In this document: positions 26,307 to 36,027 of the stretch, in pieces
Numbering within the stretch: position 1 is the stretch's first letter
Layout: every line of letters begins with the position of its first letter
Source: Gemella cuniculi DSM 15828
GTDB taxonomy: Bacteria > Bacillota > Bacilli > Staphylococcales > Gemellaceae
Length of the DNA stretch: 64,000 bases
Direction: 5' to 3'
Assembly (NCBI RefSeq): GCF_000425665.1
Contig: NZ_KE384432.1
Location: 1 to 64,000, forward strand
The notes under the pieces: model-generated
Seen by the model: only the letters and a program-made list of their open reading frames with translations
Told to the model about the DNA's origin: nothing
The model's database searches: none
Position numbers and translations under genes: made by a program

Positions 26307-26975
26307 CTATAACCTATCTGCAAATTTTATTTCAGTTATATAATTTAGTTCATTAATCTTATTTATTTTTTTCTCATCTAATATTTCGAGTGATTCAATA
26401 ACCAAAAGATTAACTCCCTCTAAGATTGAACTAGAATAGTTGGTGCTTACTATTTTATCATCAAATACTTTAGCTACTATATTTGATAATTCTTCCTTGT
26501 TGTTATCGCTAAATTTATAAAAAATGAAATATGTCGGAAAATCTCCTGAAAGATTAACATCAAAACCTAATAACTCAAAAATGATCATCTTTCCTCCACC
26601 TATCGATTTTCCAATTAAATCTAAGGATTCTCTTCCAGACTCTACCTCAATTTTCGCAGTATTAGGATGAATATGCTCAACTTCACTTTCTACAAATTCA
26701 AAATCAATTTTTTTATTTTTGGCATCTTCTATACTAGTTCTTATTCTCTTATCAGATGTGTTATACCCTAACAATCCTCCGATAAGTGCAATATCTGTTC
26801 CATGTCCTTTATATGTTTCCTTGAAAGAGCCATACAAGGTAATTTTTATTTTTTCTGGTTGTATTCCAAAAATATATCTTGTGAACAAACCAATACGAAC
26901 AGCTCCAGCTGTATGCGAACTAGAAGGTCCAACCATGATTGGACCTATTATATCAAACACACTTCTATATTTCAT
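26307..26975 (-). CDS. sdaAB: L-serine dehydratase, beta subunit
   Basis: The 222-residue beta subunit carries the substrate-binding segment GPIMVGPSSSHTAGAVRIG and a C-terminal ACT-like domain (about 150-222, beginning LSGDFPTYFIFYKFSD). It is the usual partner of sdaAA and precedes it in the same operon. The rnjA stop is 3 bases upstream, so the serine genes may be read from the rnjA transcript. Confidence 0.95.
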   Translation of the reverse strand: MKYRSVFDIIGPIMVGPSSSHTAGAVRIGLFTRYIFGIQPEKIKITLYGSFKETYKGHGTDIALIGGLLGYNTSDKRIRTSIEDAKNKKIDFEFVESEVEHIHPNTAKIEVESGRESLDLIGKSIGGGKMIIFELLGFDVNLSGDFPTYFIFYKFSDNNKEELSNIVAKVFDDKIVSTNYSSSILEGVNLLVIESLEILDEKKINKINELNYITEIKFADRL

Positions 26976-26978
26976 AAC

Positions 26979-28649
26979 TTAGACCTCCAATATTGTCGGT
27001 AATATCACAGGTTTCCTTCCTATTTCGTTATTTAAAAATTCACCTAAAGTTTCAACAATTTTTTGTCTCACTTGGTAAACTCCAGTTGAATTTTCTTTGA
27101 AAGCAGCATTAACCGCATCTTTTACTATATTTTTACACTCACCAAATAATTCCATTGATTCATTATTATTAACAAATCCTCTACTTATTATATCAGGAGT
27201 GTTTAATAATTTTTTATTATCGAAACTTATTGCGACAGAAACAACAATAACCCCTTCTTCAGAAAGTTCTTTTCTATCTTTTATAACAACACTACCGATA
27301 TCTCCTATTCCAAGTCCATCCACATAAACATCAGATGCATCAAATCTTCCTGCAATTCGTGCACTATCACTCGTTAATGCCAGAACATCACCATTTTTCA
27401 TAATAAATGAATTTTCTCTTGGAACATCACATTCTGCTGCCGTTTGTGCATGAATTACTTGCATGCGATATTCACCATGAATAGGCATAAAATATTTTGG
27501 CTTAATTAATCTAAACATTAATTTTTGTTCTTCTTTTGAACCGTGTCCTGACGTATGCACATTATTAACACTGGACGTTATTACATTAGCACCCAGTTTA
27601 GATAATAAATCTATATTTTTATTTATGGATAATGTATTACCTGGAATCGCAGAACTGGCAAAAATAACAGTATCTGTTGGCATGATCGTAATTTTTTTGT
27701 GTGTTCCATTAGCTATTCTACTCAAAGCTGCAAGTTCTTCACCTTGAGTTCCCGTACACAAAATAAGAAGTTTATTAGGATCAACCTGATTAAGGTATCT
27801 GCTATTTACAAAAGTATCTTTTGGTGCTTTAATATACCCTAACTCTGTACCAATTTTTATAGCCTTTTCCATTGAACGACCAAAAACTACTATTTTTCTA
27901 CCATGCTCAATACATGCTTCTACCACCTGTTTTACTCTATAAACATTTGAAGCAAAAGTTGCAAATATTACTCTATGTTTTTCTTTACGAAGAATATTAG
28001 AAATAGTCCTTCCAACTTCTTTTTCACTTTGAGTAAACTCTGGTCTTTCTGAATTAGTTGAATCAGAAAGAAGACAAAGCACACCTTTTTCTCCAATTGC
28101 TGCCATCTTATGTAGATTAGACCCTTGTCCAACAGGTGTAAAATCAAATTTGAAATCTCCTGTATGAACAATATTTCCTTGTGGAGTATCAACTATTACT
28201 CCAAATGAATCCGGAATAGAGTGTGTTGTATTATGGAATGATACTTTTAAATATTTAAAATTTAAAACGGTATCTTCATCAATAATATTAAATTCAGCCT
28301 TAGCTAATAAATTATGCTCTTCTAATTTAGATTTTATTAAACCTATTGCTAGTGGTCCACCATAAATAGGAAGTTGAACTTTTCTTAGTAAAAACGGCAA
28401 GCCTCCTATATGATCTTCGTGACCATGTGTTATTATCAGAGCTTTTATTTTATCAACATTTTTTTCAATATATGAATAATCCGGAATTACGTAATCTATT
28501 CCTAAAATATTATCTCCTGGAAATTTTACTCCAGCATCAATAATAACTATTTCATCTCTATATTGAATTGCATAGGTGTTTTTCCCTATTTCTCCTAAGC
28601 CACCAAGTGCAGCAACACCCACTTCATTTTTTTTTATAATTTTATCCAT
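26979..28649 (-). CDS. rnjA: ribonuclease J1
   Basis: Metallo-beta-lactamase/beta-CASP nuclease with 5'-3' exo- and endonuclease activity in mRNA decay and rRNA maturation. The metal motif is [16 protein letters not shown], with later HTGDFKFDF and the beta-CASP block around [10 protein letters not shown]. The C-terminal helix is [19 protein letters not shown] chose ATG at 28649 (556 residues): GGAG lies 8 bases upstream, and the homologous proteins start [17 protein letters not shown]. The preceding rpoY gene ends across this start, which marks this as J1 rather than J2. Confidence 0.95.
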   Translation of the reverse strand: MDKIIKKNEVGVAALGGLGEIGKNTYAIQYRDEIVIIDAGVKFPGDNILGIDYVIPDYSYIEKNVDKIKALIITHGHEDHIGGLPFLLRKVQLPIYGGPLAIGLIKSKLEEHNLLAKAEFNIIDEDTVLNFKYLKVSFHNTTHSIPDSFGVIVDTPQGNIVHTGDFKFDFTPVGQGSNLHKMAAIGEKGVLCLLSDSTNSERPEFTQSEKEVGRTISNILRKEKHRVIFATFASNVYRVKQVVEACIEHGRKIVVFGRSMEKAIKIGTELGYIKAPKDTFVNSRYLNQVDPNKLLILCTGTQGEELAALSRIANGTHKKITIMPTDTVIFASSAIPGNTLSINKNIDLLSKLGANVITSSVNNVHTSGHGSKEEQKLMFRLIKPKYFMPIHGEYRMQVIHAQTAAECDVPRENSFIMKNGDVLALTSDSARIAGRFDASDVYVDGLGIGDIGSVVIKDRKELSEEGVIVVSVAISFDNKKLLNTPDIISRGFVNNNESMELFGECKNIVKDAVNAAFKENSTGVYQVRQKIVETLGEFLNNEIGRKPVILPTILEV

Positions 28650-28860
28650 TAACTTTCTCCAATTTAAAGTCCTCAGATTGTTTTTCAAACTCCAAGTATG
28701 CTTCACTAAGTTCTTGGACAAGTTCTATATTATAATTTTTATCATCTAAGTACTTTCTTACCGCTGGAACTCCATCAGCTTCTACAAATAATACCTGAGT
28801 ATTCTCCCTTACTGGAATTTCTTTTGCATTTTCTTGATAAAACACTTTAAATACTGTCAT
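28642..28860 (-). CDS. rpoY: RNA polymerase epsilon subunit RpoY
   Basis: Small Firmicute-specific RNA polymerase subunit of 72 residues. The [20 protein letters not shown] start and the [16 protein letters not shown] end match YkzG of Bacillus. It overlaps rnjA by 8 bases, the conserved rpoY-rnjA pair. The start abuts the stop of the aminotransferase fusion gene. Confidence 0.95.
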   Translation of the reverse strand: MTVFKVFYQENAKEIPVRENTQVLFVEADGVPAVRKYLDDKNYNIELVQELSEAYLEFEKQSEDFKLEKVNG

Positions 28861-30434
28861 TAATTCTCTCCTATCATTTCTTTTAATATATTCAATGTAT
28901 AATCTATTTCTTTTTTTGTAGTATTTATATTAATAAATGAAAACTGTATTATATTTCTTTCTTGTAAATATGAGCTCTTGTAATGTATAAATATATTATT
29001 AATTGCAAATGATTCCCCTACATTTAAAGAAGAAATTTCTTTTGGTAATTCCACTGTAATAATTACAGGTGATACCTCTTTTTTCTTAATTTTCATAATT
29101 GGAAGATTAAGTATTTTTAATTCTTCTTTCATATATGAATATTTACTTTGTACTTTCTCATATCTTTCATCAGTTTTAAAAGCATCTAACGCTGTATTTA
29201 ATGCTTCCATTAAAATCGATGGCTGTGTAAATGGAATAGAAGTCATCTTATGTGCATAATGTAAATCCAAATATAAAGGTGTATTTTCCAACGGAACTAA
29301 GTCGCAATTAGTACCGACTATTGCAAGACCTGCAACCGAACAAAATGCTTTTCCTGATGAACATGCAACATAATCAACATCTTTATAACTATATTTAACA
29401 GCCCCAACTGCAGAAACTGCATCAACAGCTATTACCACATTTTTTGCTTTCGCAATTTTTGTAATTTCTTCCAAATCATTTAAAATTCCAACACTAGTTT
29501 CATTATGTACTAAATATACAAAATCATATCTTTTTTCGGATAGCTTTTTATCCAAAAATTCTAAATCAAAACTTTCTCCAAAACTAACAGAATAATCCTC
29601 AACATTAAGTCCATGACGTTTTGTTTCTCTTATGAGCCTGTTTCCAAACTCACCATTTGCTAAAACTAAACCATTTAGTAAATTTCTTCCTTTTAGTTGT
29701 GCCATAATTGCTTCATTTGCTAAAGTTGCAGAACCATGTAAGATAGTAGCACACTTCACGTCAATAATTTTCTCAATTTTTGATAAAGTGTTTTTTGTTA
29801 AACTAACAAACTCATTACTTCTATGTGAATATAATTGCTTAGACAATTTTGCAATAACTTCATTTGACAAATCAACAGGTCCTGGTAAGAAATTAATTCT
29901 TTGAGCTTTTGCAAGTCTATCAACTATCCTATTTTCTTTCGTTAAATCTAAATACATAGGCATATATTCCGCCTCTTTTGTACCAACATTTTCATGAAAT
30001 TTAACAAAACCTAAATGCTTATATAATTTTTCTTGACGAGTTGTCCCAGAAATAAAAATAATATCATACGCATTTTGGATAATATAATTGAATGTTCTTT
30101 GGATTAATTCATTAAATACTTTGCTTTTTCTATATTGTGGTTTTATTGACAACAATCTTATCTCAACAGGTTTTTTATAACTACCTTTATAATATTTATC
30201 TATATTTTCTAACTTCAAATCCAAAGAAAATGGTCTTGTATCCGATAAAGATATCATACCAATAACTTCACTTTCTTTTTTTGCAATTATATAAATATTT
30301 TTATCATGAAATTTATCTTTCAATTTTTTAGTGTCATTTTTTTCGTGCTGAGGAATTTCATCGACAAAAGTTTCATAATTTAATTTGAAAATTTGTTCAT
30401 ATTCTTCTATTGTATTTGCTATTTTATAAATCAT
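28860..30434 (-). CDS. fusion protein: N-terminal GNAT-like domain and C-terminal class V aminotransferase
   Basis: Two domains in 524 residues. About 1-165 is an acyltransferase-like GNAT domain (RLLSIKPQYRKSKVFNELI, FISGTTRQEKLYKHLGFVKF). From about 175 it is a fold-type I class V aminotransferase: NFLPGPVDLSNEVIAKL, ILHGSATLANEAIMAQ, VLANGEFGNRL and VYLVHNETSVGIL. Its PLP lysine is in VACSSGKAFCSVAGLAIVG. The C-terminal half most resembles serine-pyruvate / 2-aminoethylphosphonate aminotransferases. The joined product suggests one enzyme aminates and then acylates a small molecule, or the reverse. It ends 1 base into rpoY. Confidence 0.8.
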   Translation of the reverse strand: MIYKIANTIEEYEQIFKLNYETFVDEIPQHEKNDTKKLKDKFHDKNIYIIAKKESEVIGMISLSDTRPFSLDLKLENIDKYYKGSYKKPVEIRLLSIKPQYRKSKVFNELIQRTFNYIIQNAYDIIFISGTTRQEKLYKHLGFVKFHENVGTKEAEYMPMYLDLTKENRIVDRLAKAQRINFLPGPVDLSNEVIAKLSKQLYSHRSNEFVSLTKNTLSKIEKIIDVKCATILHGSATLANEAIMAQLKGRNLLNGLVLANGEFGNRLIRETKRHGLNVEDYSVSFGESFDLEFLDKKLSEKRYDFVYLVHNETSVGILNDLEEITKIAKAKNVVIAVDAVSAVGAVKYSYKDVDYVACSSGKAFCSVAGLAIVGTNCDLVPLENTPLYLDLHYAHKMTSIPFTQPSILMEALNTALDAFKTDERYEKVQSKYSYMKEELKILNLPIMKIKKKEVSPVIITVELPKEISSLNVGESFAINNIFIHYKSSYLQERNIIQFSFININTTKKEIDYTLNILKEMIGEN

Positions 30435-30895
30435 AATTTTTCCCCATAACTTTATTTGGTTAAATTTTCTCTACCTTATATCTTACCATAATTACTTATA
30501 TTTTTCAATTATCCTTGCTATAAAACATTATAAACTCATAAAATATAGAAAATAATTTCTTAAACATTCCTTATCACTAACTTTTAAATATATCAATTAA
30601 AATTATTTTTTGCTATAAACGATTTATTTTGTCTCCAATTTATAAAATTCAAAAATCATAATTTTATAATTGATGATTTTTTATATCATTTATATGATTC
30701 ACTAGATTAAAATAATAATATAAAGTTATTCTGAACTCCTAAAACTAAATTATAATATTTACAAACATTATCTATTATTCATCTTTCTGAATTTTAATAA
30801 AAAAAGATAAAACCACATGATTAATTTTATTTTTCTTTGTATTTACTAAACCTCAATAAAAAAATTTATCAGATATTTCATTTATATTAATACAA
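30435..30895. other. AT-rich intergenic region upstream of the fusion gene
   Basis: About 450 bases of low-complexity AT-rich sequence. I see no translated-looking frame, no repeat unit and no convincing promoter, although the promoter of the 524-residue gene must lie at its left edge. Confidence 0.35.
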
Positions 30896-30931
30896 ATTAA
30901 AAAAGACAAACTATCATGAAAATAATTTGCC
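30896..30931 (-). terminator. terminator of ndh
   Basis: On the minus strand GGCAAATT pairs with AGTTTGTC (two G-U pairs), followed by six T, about 35 bases beyond the ndh stop. Confidence 0.75.
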
Positions 30932-30967
30932 TTTATTTTTATAACAAAATTATCTATTAAAACTTTA

Positions 30968-32155
30968 TTATAAAATTCTTTGATTTTTCAAAGCAGTAAC
31001 AAAGTCTGTCAATTCAAAAATTGCTTTAGCTTCTATTGCTTTTTTAGTTTTTGAAGCTAAAAATCCTTTATATTTTCTTCCCATTGCATCAGCAATAGCA
31101 TCTTTAGAACCTAAAGAACAAACTACACCTCGGTTAATATATTTGAAATCACCATTTTGTTTTCCACTAATTCTTGCCCCTACATAAGCACCCATTTGGT
31201 TAGAAATTTGTGCAGTAGTTGGATACGGTCTTTCCTGACCAGCTTCGATAAATGCTGCACAATCACCAATAACATACACATCTTCCATCCCTGGTACTGT
31301 CAGCTGTTGAGTAGTAACCAAACGACCACGTTTTGCTAATTCTGGGAAAGTTTCATCCATAAGTTTATTTCCACGAACCCCTGCAGTCCATACTAATGTA
31401 CTAGCTTTAAGTTCTTTTCTTTCACCATCAACTTCGATAGTAAAGCTATCCTTAGTAGCTCCTTTTATCCCTGCACCAAGAATAATTTCAATTCCATTAT
31501 CTTCTAAAAATTTTCTAGCATAATCACTATATTCTTTAGCAAACATAGGAAGTAATGTAGGTGCTGCATCTAAACCATAAATTTTCACTAATTTTTCATC
31601 AATTGAATATTTTTCGCATAATTCTTTTTTACGATGAACTAACTCACCTAAAAATTCCATTCCAGCTAGTCCTGTACCACCAACAATAACAGAAATATCT
31701 TTCACATCTTTTTCTTCGCTTGTTGCATATTTTCTAAAATTCTCTTCTAATGTTCTTGAAATTTTTTCAGCTGCTAATATATCCGAAATTGGCATAGCAT
31801 TTTCAGCCATTCCTTCAATACCAAACGTTTCAGGTTGGAATCCTAATCCGATTACTAAAATATCGTAATCAATTTCATGCTTTTTAGTTAAAACTAATTT
31901 TTTTTCAGTATCTATTTTAATTACTTCATCTTGAACAAAGTCAACACCTGGAACTACAATGTCTTTAATATCAATACAAATATCTTTTGAAAGAATATTT
32001 CCTGCCGAAACTTCATGCAAATTAACCGTATCATAATGATAAGCATTTTTATTAACTAAAGTTACTTTCACCTTTCCTGCTTTAATAGACTTTTTCAATC
32101 CTTTTAATGTTGTTAGTCCTGCATAACCAGCACCTAAGAGTACTACATTTTTCAT
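30968..32155 (-). CDS. ndh: type II NADH dehydrogenase
   Basis: Single-subunit FAD-containing NADH:quinone oxidoreductase at the membrane surface. The FAD-binding Rossmann motif is NVVLLGAGYAGLTTLKGL. The NADH-binding fold carries VIVGGTGLAGMEFLGEL, and the flavin-binding ATG motif region reads DVYVIGDCAAFIE. Length is 395 residues. The C-terminus has an amphipathic stretch as in other NDH-2. It stands alone, 41 bases downstream of the Cys-tailed IscA-like gene. Whether the cell has a full respiratory chain or uses this for oxygen detoxification cannot be told here. Confidence 0.93.
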   Translation of the reverse strand: MKNVVLLGAGYAGLTTLKGLKKSIKAGKVKVTLVNKNAYHYDTVNLHEVSAGNILSKDICIDIKDIVVPGVDFVQDEVIKIDTEKKLVLTKKHEIDYDILVIGLGFQPETFGIEGMAENAMPISDILAAEKISRTLEENFRKYATSEEKDVKDISVIVGGTGLAGMEFLGELVHRKKELCEKYSIDEKLVKIYGLDAAPTLLPMFAKEYSDYARKFLEDNGIEIILGAGIKGATKDSFTIEVDGERKELKASTLVWTAGVRGNKLMDETFPELAKRGRLVTTQQLTVPGMEDVYVIGDCAAFIEAGQERPYPTTAQISNQMGAYVGARISGKQNGDFKYINRGVVCSLGSKDAIADAMGRKYKGFLASKTKKAIEAKAIFELTDFVTALKNQRIL

Positions 32156-32196
32156 AGTATAAAATTCTCCTTCTATATTATTTTATTATTCGTTTT

Positions 32197-32562
32197 TTAA
32201 TGTCCACAACAACAGCCATTTCCACAGCAGCCACCATCTTCTTCATCATATATTTCTATCATATTTGGATTATGAAGTGTAAATTCACTACCAAACTCAT
32301 CCTGTACATAATCAATTTCAAGACCTTTCAAAAGAAGTTCATCTTCATCATTTATAACAACTTTCAAATCCTTGAAGTTATAAACCTTATCCCCTTCTTC
32401 TAATTCATCTTTTATATCAATATGATAATGCATTTGTGTACCCTCAAGAGCAATAGCAATTTTTAAATAGCTTTCTCTTTTATCAGCATCAAACAGCATT
32501 TCTTGAAACTTATCAACAGCAACATCTGTTATATTAATTATCTGCTCTACTGTATTGGTCAT
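32197..32562 (-). CDS. IscA/HesB-like protein with cysteine-rich tail
   Basis: A 121-residue protein with the HesB/A-type pattern. A helix with AVDKFQEML is followed by beta strands (LKIAIALEGTQMHYHIDI), and the LLKGLEIDYVQDEFGSEFTLHNPN block matches the consensus LxGxxIDYxxxxxGxxFxxxNPN. The conserved first Cys (usually GGCSG) is missing; the segment reads ALEGTQM. The usual CGCG end is replaced by an acidic linker (EIYDEEDGG) and a run GGCCGNGCCCGH with five Cys and one His. It may carry iron or an Fe-S cluster through this tail. It faces the NifU-like gene across a divergent gap. Confidence 0.75.
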   Translation of the reverse strand: MTNTVEQIINITDVAVDKFQEMLFDADKRESYLKIAIALEGTQMHYHIDIKDELEEGDKVYNFKDLKVVINDEDELLLKGLEIDYVQDEFGSEFTLHNPNMIEIYDEEDGGCCGNGCCCGH

Positions 32563-32728
32563 AAAATATTTCCCTCGTTTATTTTTATTTTCTACTATTA
32601 TTATAACTGTTTTTTTGGTAAAATAATAGTATATTGCTTAATTTTCAAAAATTTAAATGTAAATAATTTTTTTGTAATTAATTAAAAAAATAATTACAGG
32701 TACTTTTTAATAATGGGGTGGAACTACT

Positions 32729-32983
32729 TTGAATATAGAATATTACGAAACACTAAATAAAATAAATATTGAGTTAGAGAAAATTCGTCCAAAATTAATT
32801 ATGGATGGCGGCGACATAGAATTCATTAATTTTAAAGATGGAATTTTAAAATTACGTTTTAAGGGGGAATGTGCTAACTGTGAATTATCACATATTACTA
32901 TGAAATTCGCCATTGAAAAAAATATAAGAGAAAAAATACCCGAAGTTAAAAAAGTTGTTGAAGTCAAAATGAGTATAGTTTAA
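32729..32983 (+). CDS. NifU C-terminal domain protein (Nfu-like)
   Basis: An 84-residue Nfu-type Fe-S carrier. The N-terminal helix is followed by IRPKLIMDGGDIEFINFKDG and the cluster-binding CxxC in FKGECANCELSHITMK. The start is TTG at 32729 with GGGGTGG about 8 bases upstream; no in-frame ATG or GTG exists nearby. It is divergent from the IscA-like gene, so both may serve a common Fe-S pathway. A plus-strand stand-alone gene. Confidence 0.88.
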   Translation: MNIEYYETLNKINIELEKIRPKLIMDGGDIEFINFKDGILKLRFKGECANCELSHITMKFAIEKNIREKIPEVKKVVEVKMSIV

Positions 32984-33090
32984 AAACTATATTCATTTTT
33001 TACAATTTCACAACTTTCTATTGTCATCAATAAAAGATGAAAAATAACAATATCATAAAATTTAAAAATATGATACTACTATTTTAATAA

Positions 33091-33118
33091 AAAAAGAGTA
33101 GAAATTTCTTTCTACTCC
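33091..33118 (-). terminator. terminator after tRNA-Arg
   Basis: GAGTAGAAA (33096) and TTTCTACTC (33109) form a 9-bp stem with a short loop. On the minus strand a T-run follows, so it ends the tRNA transcript. Confidence 0.9.
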
Positions 33119-33123
33119 AATGA

Positions 33124-33197
<74 letters not shown>

Positions 33198-33267
33198 ACT
33201 ATTTAATACCTCTTGCAAAGTACTTATCTAGTATAACAATATTTTCATATTATGTCAATACTTTTTT

Positions 33268-33300
33268 TAAAAAATTGGAGAAGATTTCTTCTCCAATTTT
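33268..33300 (-). terminator. terminator of rpsO
   Basis: ATTGGAGAAG and CTTCTCCAAT form a 10-bp stem, with a T-run on the minus strand. It lies 4 bases from the rpsO stop. Confidence 0.92.
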
Positions 33301-33303
33301 TAA

Positions 33304-33576
33304 CTATCTTCTTAATCCTAAAGATTTAATTAATTCACGATATCTTTGAATATCTTTTTTAATTAAGTAATCTAGCAAATGACGACGACGGAAAACTTTT
33401 TTTAGTAATCCACGACGACCGGCATGATCTTTCTTATGAGTATTCAAATGCTCAGTTAAAGCATCGATTTCCGCTGTTAATACTGCGATTTGTACTTCTG
33501 GAGAACCAGTGTCTGATTCATGAGTACGATATTTAGCAATAATTTCTTGTTTTTTTTCTTGACTAATTGCTGCCAT
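33304..33576 (-). CDS. rpsO: 30S ribosomal protein S15
   Basis: Early-assembling 30S protein that binds the 16S central domain. It starts at ATG 33576 with GGAGG upstream (90 residues, the standard length); a longer frame upstream adds a spurious extension. The sequence [20 protein letters not shown], then [17 protein letters not shown] and [20 protein letters not shown], is diagnostic. It follows the ribF-truB cluster on the same strand, as in many Firmicutes. No S15 autoregulatory pseudoknot was identified in its short leader. Confidence 0.97.
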   Translation of the reverse strand: MAAISQEKKQEIIAKYRTHESDTGSPEVQIAVLTAEIDALTEHLNTHKKDHAGRRGLLKKVFRRRHLLDYLIKKDIQRYRELIKSLGLRR

Positions 33577-33707
33577 TATCTTTTCCTCCATAATAATTTT
33601 TTGCAACCTTAATCCTAGTATAAAATCTGGAGAGTTTCTATACCACGAATAAGGAACAATAAATATTCTACACTATTTCTAACTATATTTCAAGTAAAAT
33701 AATTAAT

Positions 33708-34625
33708 TTATATATCTTTTCTTTCACAAATTTCTTTATCTTTTTTTAACTGCTCTTTTAGATGATCAAAACTTTCGAACTTTTGCTCATTTCTTAGAAA
33801 TTCGTAGAAGAAAATTTCTATTTTCTCACCATAAATATCTTGATCAAAATCTAATATATGAGTTTCAATAAATTTTTTGTTTTTGGAATTAGATACGGTA
33901 GGATTATAACCTATATTGGTAAGAGATTTATACATTTTTCCTAAAACTTTTGTTTTTGTTACATAAACACCAACAGTTTCTGGAAGCAAATAAGCTGCGT
34001 CTAATTCTAAATTTGCAGTTGGAAAATTGATGGTTCTTCCTAATTGCCTTCCCTTAATTACTATCCCTGAAATTGAATAATATCTTCCCGCAAATTTATT
34101 ATAATTTTCAAACTCTTTTTTTCTAACAAAAGTTTTCAAAGCTGTTGTAGAAATTTTTAAATGATTAATTTCTTCTTTTTTGTGAACACTAACATCTAAT
34201 CCATTTTCTTTTAGAGTATTAGGCGTACCTAACCCGTTGTTTCCAAATTTATAGTCATAACCACAAAACACTTTTTTCACACCTAATGTTTTTAAAATTT
34301 TGTCAATAAATTGATCTGCCGATAAGATTTGAAGTTTATTATTAAATTCCAAATAATAAACTTCTTCTATTCCCAATTTTTTAAAAATTTCTGATTTTTT
34401 TTTAAGTGGGGTAAGAGATTCTTCATTTGCTTTTCCAAAATATTCTTTAGGACTTTTATTCAACGTAATAACAACTGGTATAATATCATTACCTTTTTGT
34501 GCTAACATGTCTTCTATTATATTTTGATGTGCCTTATGTACTCCATCAAAAAAGCCAAGTGCTGCCATTCTTTTTCTATTATCTTTTTTTATATCTTCTA
34601 ATTTAGAAATATTAAAAATTTTCAT
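33708..34625 (-). CDS. ribF: bifunctional riboflavin kinase/FAD synthetase
   Basis: Makes FMN and FAD from riboflavin. The N-terminal nucleotidyltransferase has GFFDGVHKAHQNII and KVFCGYDYKFGNNGLG. The C-terminal flavokinase has GRQLGRTINFPTANLELD and YGEKIEIFFYEFLR. Length is 305 residues, normal. It is 15 bases after truB, the widespread truB-ribF pair. Confidence 0.96.
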   Translation of the reverse strand: MKIFNISKLEDIKKDNRKRMAALGFFDGVHKAHQNIIEDMLAQKGNDIIPVVITLNKSPKEYFGKANEESLTPLKKKSEIFKKLGIEEVYYLEFNNKLQILSADQFIDKILKTLGVKKVFCGYDYKFGNNGLGTPNTLKENGLDVSVHKKEEINHLKISTTALKTFVRKKEFENYNKFAGRYYSISGIVIKGRQLGRTINFPTANLELDAAYLLPETVGVYVTKTKVLGKMYKSLTNIGYNPTVSNSKNKKFIETHILDFDQDIYGEKIEIFFYEFLRNEQKFESFDHLKEQLKKDKEICERKDI

Positions 34626-34639
34626 ACTCTGCCTACCGT

Positions 34640-35563
34640 TTACTCTATTATTTTTGGAAATGTTGTTTTTACAGACAATAATTCATCATCTAAATTCTTC
34701 AAATAATAAATCGCTATTGCTTCGCTATTATATGTAAAAACTATTCCTTCAGAAAAATCATAATCTGGAAATTGATTTTTTCTAAATCTGAGTCCATTCA
34801 TTACCTGCCTCGCTCTAAACTGTGGAATTTCTACAAATTTATACATATCTAATGCATATTCTTTAGGTAATAATTTTTCTTCCAATTTATTGCTATTAAT
34901 TTTTTCTTCAAGTTCTGAAAGTTTTAAGCAATCATTTAAGGTAATTTCACCACTTTTTGTTCTAGTTAACCTACTCATTGCACTAGGTATATTTAACAAT
35001 TTTCCAATTGTAGTCGCAATAGTTCTAACATAAGTGCCTTTTCCACAATCTATATCTATAGAAAAATAAAATCTATTATCTTTGTAATACTCACTATCTT
35101 CTATATATTCTATATTATAAATATTTACTTTTCTTGAAGGGATTTTTATATCAAATTTCCCAACACGAGCATATTCATATAATTTTTTCCCATTTACTTT
35201 TACCGCTGAATAAATTGGTGGTGTCTGCTCTATTTCACCTATCATGGTTTTTAAAATATTTTTTATTTCTTCTATGTTAATATTCTCCACATTAGTAGTT
35301 TCCAATACTTCTCCAGTTAAATCTTCAGTAGTAGTTTTTATCCCTAGACAAATTTCCGCCCTATAACTTTTTCCAAGATTCATTGCATAATCACTAACCT
35401 TTGTTGCACCACCCAAAAGAAGTAAAAGTACTCCATCAACTTCAGGATCCAATGTTCCAGAATGACCAATTTTTTTCATCTGCAAAATTTTTCTAGCTTT
35501 GAACACTACATCATGACTAGTCATTCCACATTCTTTATAAATTGGTAGAATACCCTCAAACAT
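34640..35563 (-). CDS. truB: tRNA pseudouridine(55) synthase
   Basis: Converts U55 in the T-arm of tRNAs. The catalytic Asp lies in IGHSGTLDPEVDGVLLLLLG. The second motif is YRAEICLGIKTTTEDLTGEV, and GKGTYVRTIATTIGKLL follows. The C-terminal PUA-like part (about 235-307) is intact. At 307 residues it is of normal length. Its start overlaps the zur stop by 1 base. Confidence 0.96.
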   Translation of the reverse strand: MFEGILPIYKECGMTSHDVVFKARKILQMKKIGHSGTLDPEVDGVLLLLLGGATKVSDYAMNLGKSYRAEICLGIKTTTEDLTGEVLETTNVENINIEEIKNILKTMIGEIEQTPPIYSAVKVNGKKLYEYARVGKFDIKIPSRKVNIYNIEYIEDSEYYKDNRFYFSIDIDCGKGTYVRTIATTIGKLLNIPSAMSRLTRTKSGEITLNDCLKLSELEEKINSNKLEEKLLPKEYALDMYKFVEIPQFRARQVMNGLRFRKNQFPDYDFSEGIVFTYNSEAIAIYYLKNLDDELLSVKTTFPKIIE

Positions 35564-36012
35564 TATTTACTCTCCCCTTTTTTTAAACAATCTGGACATA
35601 ACCCATAAACTTCGAATTTATGACCATCTATTTTATAACCTTCCAACTCTGGAATTTTCAAATTATCACAAACATGGACATGAATAATTTTTGCTTTTCC
35701 ACAGTTCAAACAAATATGATGATGGTGATGATGCTCAGCATCTAAACACCCTATTTTAAAATATTTTTCACCTTTTATTTCTGTTGTTTCAAGAATACCA
35801 AGTTCTTCATATGTATTAAGATTTCGATAAATAGTATCAAAACTAAGTCCTGGATAAACTTTTCCAAGTGTCTCGGACACGAACCTCGCATTAATATATC
35901 TATCTTCAATAACAAGAAGTTCAACCATCGATCTTCTCTTATCTGTATACTTATACCCTTTTTCTTTTAAAAGTTTCATGATTTTATCAACTTTTTCTTC
36001 CGTAGCTACCAT
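35563..36012 (-). CDS. zur: Fur-family repressor, zinc-type (Zur)
   Basis: A metal-dependent repressor of 149 residues. The winged helix carries GYKYTDKRRSMVELL and YPGLSFDTIYRNLNTYEELG, followed by ILETTEIKGEKYFK. The dimerisation domain has the metal cluster HHHHHHICLNCGKAK and structural-zinc CPDC in GHKFEVYGLCPDC. The DTIYRNL..YEELGILETTE block and the GHKFEVYGxCPDC end are those of Bacillus Zur rather than Fur or PerR. The neighbourhood cshB-nfo-zur also matches Bacillus. No zinc transporter genes lie beside it here. Confidence 0.85.
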   Translation of the reverse strand: MVATEEKVDKIMKLLKEKGYKYTDKRRSMVELLVIEDRYINARFVSETLGKVYPGLSFDTIYRNLNTYEELGILETTEIKGEKYFKIGCLDAEHHHHHHICLNCGKAKIIHVHVCDNLKIPELEGYKIDGHKFEVYGLCPDCLKKGESK

Positions 36013-36027
36013 AAGTAACCTCCAAAA

